19,656 nucleotides of DNA from CAZZIZ01 sp964654535 (GTDB lineage: Bacteria; Bacteroidota; Bacteroidia; Chitinophagales; UBA2359): the NCBI GenBank assembly GCA_964654535.1, contig CAZZIZ010000046.1, positions 1 to 19,656 of the forward strand. The letters run 5' to 3'. Shown here piece by piece: positions 15,663 through 19,656 of the stretch (positions within the stretch are counted from its first letter, which is position 1; every line of letters begins with the position of its first letter). Both the position numbers and the translations under genes were made by a program. The notes beneath the pieces are model-generated. The model worked only from the letters and a program-made list of their open reading frames with translations, ran no database searches and was not told the DNA's origin.

Positions 15663-16823
15663 TTATATGAGGGCCAGAGCCTGTTTTAAATCCTGTATTA
15701 GCACTTGTGGCTCCTCCAAGCCCACATAAAATCGAATAAGGTTCCAAGGCGCAGGGGCCTTTTGATAATTTTTGGAATCGGTCAAGCCAGCCATTGGAAA
15801 AACCAAAGACTCATAACCGCCCCAACTACAAGCCAGGATAAAATTATTGAGCGCGTCACAGAAGGTATCTATCTGCTTCAATCCTTCTACTTTTAGTTCT
15901 ACAGAAAAGAGCCCTTGTGCCGCTTTCATTTGTCGCTTGGCCAAATCGTATTGCGGATGGCTCTTTGAAAAAGGAAAATGCACCTTATCCACTTTCGGAT
16001 GCGCTTCTAAAAACGCAACTACTTCGGCAGTTACTTCTGTAGAACGCTGCAGACGAATCGGCAATGTTCGCAAACCGCGCATCATAAGCCAGGCATCGAA
16101 TGGAGAAATCACTCCTCCGAGATTCATATACTCCGATGAAAAAATAGACGCAATTTTTTCGGTACTTCCACAAAGAACACCAGCGACTAAATCCGAATGA
16201 CCACCGTAATATTTACTGGCACTATGCGCAATCATATCAACTCCCCAATCGGCGGCTTTTTGATAAAGCGGCGTTGAGTAGGAATTGTCCAGCAGGGTTA
16301 AGACTCCCCTTTCTTTTGCGATTTCAGCAACCGCCTTTATGTCTTGTAGTTTGAAGGTTAGCGAGTTCGGACTTTCCAAAATGAACAGCTTAGTATTATC
16401 TTGAACAGCCGCACGATAATTCTCGGCCTCCGTCCCATCAACCATAGTATGTGTTATGCCAAAGCGCGGCAAGAACAGGGTCAGCATTTTATTGGTCCAA
16501 CTATAAGGATCCTCAACTGAAACTATGTGTTCGCCCTGTTTAACCGACGAAATAATAGCCGCAGCAATAGCCGCAGTTCCACTGCCAAACACCAAAGCAT
16601 CTTCAGTACCTTCAAGAGCAGCCACCTTCTTACGGAGTATTTGAACCGTGGGGTTACATCCACGCGTATAAAATGGCGTATTCTGTTCATCAGCTATAGA
16701 ACCACGCATTGCAGCCACATCCTTAAAGGTGAAATTACTCGATTGAAAAATCGGGGGCGATACTGCATTCATATAAGAAGCGCGCTCTTCGCCCAGATGT
16801 GTTAGTATTTCTGAAATATTCAT
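15663..16823 (-). CDS. PLP-dependent Cys/Met-metabolism enzyme (cystathionine lyase/synthase family)
   Basis: A fold-type I PLP enzyme of the transsulfuration family (cystathionine beta- or gamma-lyase, cystathionine gamma-synthase, methionine gamma-lyase). From the ATG at 16823 it is 386 aa. The phosphate-binding YTRGCNPT is near 52-59, the cofactor aspartate in TLLDNSYSTP (about 176-185), and the PLP lysine is Lys204 in HSASKYYGGHSD. SSLVFP-like ESLVFPMAG and the closing RFYVGLEEP are family blocks that contact the substrate carboxylate. Cystathionine beta-lyase is my best single guess; sequence alone does not fix the reaction. A TTG two codons upstream (16829) was rejected in favour of the ATG. 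It diverges from the SDR gene across 62 bp and probably belongs to a different unit from the polysaccharide genes. Confidence 0.85.
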   Translation of the reverse strand: MNISEILTHLGEERASYMNAVSPPIFQSSNFTFKDVAAMRGSIADEQNTPFYTRGCNPTVQILRKKVAALEGTEDALVFGSGTAAIAAAIISSVKQGEHIVSVEDPYSWTNKMLTLFLPRFGITHTMVDGTEAENYRAAVQDNTKLFILESPNSLTFKLQDIKAVAEIAKERGVLTLLDNSYSTPLYQKAADWGVDMIAHSASKYYGGHSDLVAGVLCGSTEKIASIFSSEYMNLGGVISPFDAWLMMRGLRTLPIRLQRSTEVTAEVVAFLEAHPKVDKVHFPFSKSHPQYDLAKRQMKAAQGLFSVELKVEGLKQIDTFCDALNNFILACSWGGYESLVFPMAGLTDSKNYQKAPAPWNLIRFYVGLEEPQVLIQDLKQALALI

Positions 16824-16885
16824 AACCAATCTTTACTCGAAGAAAAGAAATTCCTAGGACAAAATTCATTTCCTATTTTTGACCT

Positions 16886-17641
16886 ATGAGTCGAGTATTA
16901 ATAAGCGGAGCCACCGCAGGAATAGGAAAAGCCACTGCCGAGGTATTTGCAGAACAAGGATGGAATTTAGTATTGACAGGCAGAAGGGAAGAACGTCTCG
17001 CAGAAATTAAAAGCGACTTAAGCTCCAAGCACAAGGTCGAAGTAGAGACCTTGGCCTTTGACATCCAAGACAAAGCCGCGCTAAAGGCTGCGCTCGATGG
17101 TTCTAGTGTATTGGAAGAACTGGATATCCTAGTTAACAATGCAGGACTGGCCTTAGGCAAAGGAACCATTCAAGAAGGCCATTCTGACGATTGGGATACA
17201 ATGATAGACACCAACGTAAAAGGACTTTTGTACCTAACGCGCGCCATCGCTCCAATTTTTATCAAAAAGAAGCAAGGACACATTTTCAATATAGGTTCCA
17301 TTGCGGGCAAAGAGGTTTACAAAGGTGGTAACATCTATTGCGCAACAAAGTTTGCGGTGGACGCGCTCACCCAAGCCATGCGTATCGAGATGGTGTCGCA
17401 CAATGTTAAAGTCACATCCATTAATCCGGGCAAGGTCGAAACTGAATTTTCGGAAGTGCGTTTCAAGGGTGATAAAGAAAAGGCGAAAAAGGTTTACGAA
17501 AAATACACACCCTTATACGGTAGAGATATTGCCGAAATCATTCACTTCATAGCTGCACGTCCGGCGCACGTTAACATCAACGAGATTATTATTACCGCTA
17601 CGGGACAAGCGAGTGCGCATTACGATGTGCATACGGCTTAG
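16886..17641 (+). CDS. Short-chain dehydrogenase/reductase (YdfG-like)
   Basis: A cytoplasmic classical SDR of 251 aa. It has the cofactor loop GATAGIG (8-14), TGRREERL (31-38) whose arginines suggest NADP(H), NNAG (84-87), catalytic Ser138 in FNIGSIAGK, and Tyr151-x3-Lys155 (YCATK). The tail block NPGKVETEFSEVRF and the ending VNINEIIITATGQ are typical of the YdfG group (NADP-dependent 3-hydroxy-acid dehydrogenases acting on serine, threonine and 3-hydroxyisobutyrate), which is the likely but unproven activity. The ATG start directly precedes the cofactor strand. A TATTTTTG at 16874-16881 resembles a -7 box but lies only 4 bp from the ATG and lacks an upstream TTG. The gene converges on dnaG; a truncated repeat element lies 27 bp after its stop. 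Confidence 0.88.
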   Translation: MSRVLISGATAGIGKATAEVFAEQGWNLVLTGRREERLAEIKSDLSSKHKVEVETLAFDIQDKAALKAALDGSSVLEELDILVNNAGLALGKGTIQEGHSDDWDTMIDTNVKGLLYLTRAIAPIFIKKKQGHIFNIGSIAGKEVYKGGNIYCATKFAVDALTQAMRIEMVSHNVKVTSINPGKVETEFSEVRFKGDKEKAKKVYEKYTPLYGRDIAEIIHFIAARPAHVNINEIIITATGQASAHYDVHTA

Positions 17642-17668
17642 GAATTTTTAGAATTAGGTGTTTATAAT

Positions 17669-17682
17669 TTGGGCGTGCCCAC
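17669..17682 (+). repeat. Start of a second copy of the GC-rich repeat element, cut by the assembly gap
   Basis: TTGGGCGTGCCC (17669-17680) is identical to the opening block of the element at 11199-11188. It lies 27 bp after the SDR stop codon and in the same sense direction, as the other copy does after rfbB. Two more bases (AC) are readable before the N run. The rest of the element, including any hairpin, is missing. Confidence 0.6.
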
Positions 17683-17782
17683 NNNNNNNNNNNNNNNNNN
17701 NNNNNNNNNNNNNNNNNNNNNNNNNNNNNNNNNNNNNNNNNNNNNNNNNNNNNNNNNNNNNNNNNNNNNNNNNNNNNNNNNN
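17683..17782. other. Assembly gap of 100 N
   Basis: Exactly 100 unresolved bases, the conventional placeholder for a gap of unknown length. It begins 2 bp after the opening block of the repeat element and ends inside the dnaG coding region, so the last codons and stop of dnaG are hidden. Any reading frame translated through the gap into the bases before it is an artefact. Confidence 0.98.
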
Positions 17783-19656
17783 ACTGGATTGGTAACCATA
17801 CCCAGCTCAGTAGAAAGACCAATTTTGTAATCCAATAAACGCTTTTGCGTTTTGAGGTATTTGGTCTGTAAAGGTGAGTCGAAGTCTGTAGCTTTCATTC
17901 TATTCTCGTTCTCCGATATCTTTTCCATTACTTGTAAAAGCATAAAGCGCTTCAAGATCATATTGGCCGCCTGCTTGAATTTGTCTGCTTCGCTCTCTAC
18001 CACGATCTGATGCATTTTAAACCAGTTTTCACTAACTGAGTGCTCAATGCTAATTAGGTCAGTGCAAATCATAGCAATAGACTCGTCGCTGTGGTTTACG
18101 AAGTACTCACTGTCTAGAATCTTTTTATTTTCGTATCCCTCGATGAACATATCCATGATTCCTCGAAAAGGTTTTTGATCTAAGTAAACTTCTACCGACT
18201 GCATGCCTGATAGAAAGAACTCGAGTACATTATGCTCTTCCGACATAGGCAAATGGGCATAAAGCAAAAGAAAGCGAATTATTTCTTGCTCAATCGTCTT
18301 CTTATTCAACTCCCTCAGCTCAGAAAGATCTTCGCCTTGTTTGGGCGCATTTTTTATTTCAGCTACTAAGTCCGATAAATTCGGATCTTGACGATTATTA
18401 CGAAAGGTCTTTTGAAGTAGGTTTCGCTTCTGCTTGTTGATCTCGTTTATTAAGACCTTTTCTTCGATCCCGATAATCTTCGCGCACTCCTTTACGTAGA
18501 GCGCGCGCTTTATGTTATCCGGAATTTTAGAAAGGGAAAGAACAAGACTTTTTATGACTTCACTTTTTTGCACGGGATCGTCAGACGCCTCGTCGTTAAG
18601 GAGTCCTGTTTTGAAGAAGATAAAATCCTTGGCGTTTTCTGACATCCATTCGTTGAAAGCGGTGTTGCCTAGCTTGGTAACAAATGAATCGGGATCTTCT
18701 CCTTCTGGCAGGGGCGCAACCTTAACGTTAAGGTCTTGTTCTAAGAGTAAGTCTACCCCTCTCAGGCTGGCTTTAATTCCAGCGGCATCCCCATCGTAAA
18801 GAATGGTTACGTTTTTACTAAAACGTCCCAATAGCTTCACTTGATCTTCGGTGAGCGAAGTACCCGAAGAAGCTACCACATTTTCGATTCCAGCCTGATG
18901 CATAGAAACGACATCGGTATAGCCTTCTACGAGGTAGCTGTTGTTTTCTTTTCGAATGGCCTTCTTCGCCAAGTGAATACCATAGAGTGTCTTGCTCTTA
19001 TTGTAAACTTCAGATTCGGGAGAGTTTACGTATTTCGGCACTTTCTTATCCGAGCTGAGTGTTCGCCCTCCAAAAGCTATGACCTTTCCGCTTAAGCTAT
19101 GTATCGGGAACATAACCCGCGCATTGAAGAAGTCGTAGGAAGAATCATTTTTTGTTTTTACCAGCCCCACCTTTTCAAAATACGCTTGGTCGTAACCTTC
19201 TTTCTCGAGCGCGTTCTTGAGGCTCCAGCGTTGGTCTAGGGCATAACCCAATCCAAATTTCTCAATGGTATTATCTCTGAAGCCTCTTTCGCGGAAATAG
19301 GACAAGCCTATGTTTTTTCCTTCATCACTTTCCCAGAGGTTTTTTACAAATCGCTCCTGCGCAAACTGATTAGCTAAATGGAGGCTATCGTAGAGGTCGC
19401 GGCGCTCTTTGGCCTCTGCACTGTCTTCGACTTCGGGAATGGCTATTCCGTAGCGCTTAGCTAGTATACGTAAGGCCTCAGGAAAGCTGTGCTGCTCGTG
19501 CTCCATAAGGAAACGAGCCGCATTTCCTCCCTTACCACAACCAAAGCACTTGAAGATATTTCTGTTGGGCGATACTGTAAACGAGGGAGTCTTTTCATTG
19601 TGGAAAGGACAAAGGCCAATCATATTGCTCCCCCTTTTACGAAGGTTAACGTACTC
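17783..19656 (-). CDS. dnaG: DNA primase, partial at both ends
   Basis: Makes the RNA primers for chromosome replication and works with DnaB helicase. About 624 residues are readable. The 5' end lies beyond the right edge: the window's last bases read EYVNLRKRGSN directly into MIGLCPFHNEKTPSF, so the Met at 19623 is internal and about 20 residues are missing. The CHC2 zinc motif is present (CPFH...CFGCGKGG). The RNA polymerase core follows, with the TOPRIM segment YLVEGYTDVVSMHQAGIENV and its acidic ILYDGDAAGIKAS. A less conserved helical C-terminal region, expected to bind DnaB, ends at GLSTELGMVTNP beside the gap. By usual length only a few tens of residues at most are hidden there. It converges on the SDR gene. 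Confidence 0.95.

Noticed and set aside
16827..16829. TTG at 16829 as the start of the Cys/Met-metabolism gene
   Set aside because: An ATG two codons later begins the typical MNISEIL N-terminus.
16874..16881. TATTTTTG as a promoter of the SDR gene
   Set aside because: It ends 4 bp before the ATG and lacks a -33 TTG; it would require a leaderless mRNA.
17598..17822. Minus-strand frame translated through the N gap, and dnaG extended to 17662
   Set aside because: Unresolved bases are not sequence; the residues after the gap (VGTPKL) come from the repeat's opening block, not from dnaG.
19621..19623. Met at 19623 as the dnaG start
   Set aside because: The frame stays open to the window edge and encodes EYVNLRKRGSN, the conserved stretch before the zinc motif, so this Met is internal.

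Overview
The window looks like chromosomal DNA of a member of the Bacteroidota, probably of the Flavobacteriia/Cytophagia type. This rests on protein style (TrmH/SpoU methyltransferase beside a divergent outer-membrane lipoprotein, HldD, a Wza with six SLBB repeats, a YghO-like acetyltransferase, DnaG), on A-rich rather than Shine-Dalgarno leaders, on one good TTG/TAnnTTTG promoter match, and on a GC-rich intergenic repeat of a kind I remember from this phylum. I cannot name the genus. A run of exactly 100 N (17683-17782) marks a scaffold gap, so the source is a draft assembly.

Layout. (1) 1-1821: the start of a lipoprotein gene reads leftward out of the window. Its 5' end overlaps a rightward pair, an rRNA/tRNA 2'-O-methyltransferase and hldD (LPS heptose epimerase). 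(2) 1811-15619: one long leftward surface-polysaccharide cluster. In transcription order it holds a WbpE-like sugar aminotransferase, a UXS-type nucleotide-sugar decarboxylase, a TviB/WbpO-like UDP-sugar 6-dehydrogenase, rfbB, a 186-bp palindromic repeat element, wza, wzz, rfbC, rfbD, cysQ, an ArnC-like glycosyltransferase, an ArnB-like aminotransferase and a YghO/GNAT-like protein. Apart from the 425-bp gap holding the element, spacings run from a 1-bp overlap to 12 bp. (3) 15663-17641: a PLP-dependent Cys/Met-metabolism enzyme (leftward) diverging from a short-chain dehydrogenase (rightward). (4) 17669-17682: the first bases of a second copy of the repeat, cut off by the N gap. (5) 17783-19656: dnaG primase, leftward, open at both ends.

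How the genes work together. RfbB, RfbD and RfbC make dTDP-L-rhamnose. The 6-dehydrogenase and decarboxylase make a UDP-uronate and then a UDP-pentose-type sugar, possibly N-acetylated. The two aminotransferases, the ArnC-like transferase and the GNAT-like protein suggest an acylated amino sugar, perhaps delivered through a polyprenyl-phosphate carrier. Wzz and Wza set chain length and export the polymer. CysQ hints at sulfation. RfbA, a flippase, a polymerase, an initiating sugar transferase and most glycosyltransferases are absent, so the locus is only part of the pathway.

The most unusual feature is the repeat. It contains a perfect 26-bp inverted repeat with a 2-nt loop plus a second interrupted hairpin, and lies just after the rfbB stop codon. 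Its opening block recurs 27 bp after the SDR stop codon in the same relative orientation, exactly where the assembly breaks.
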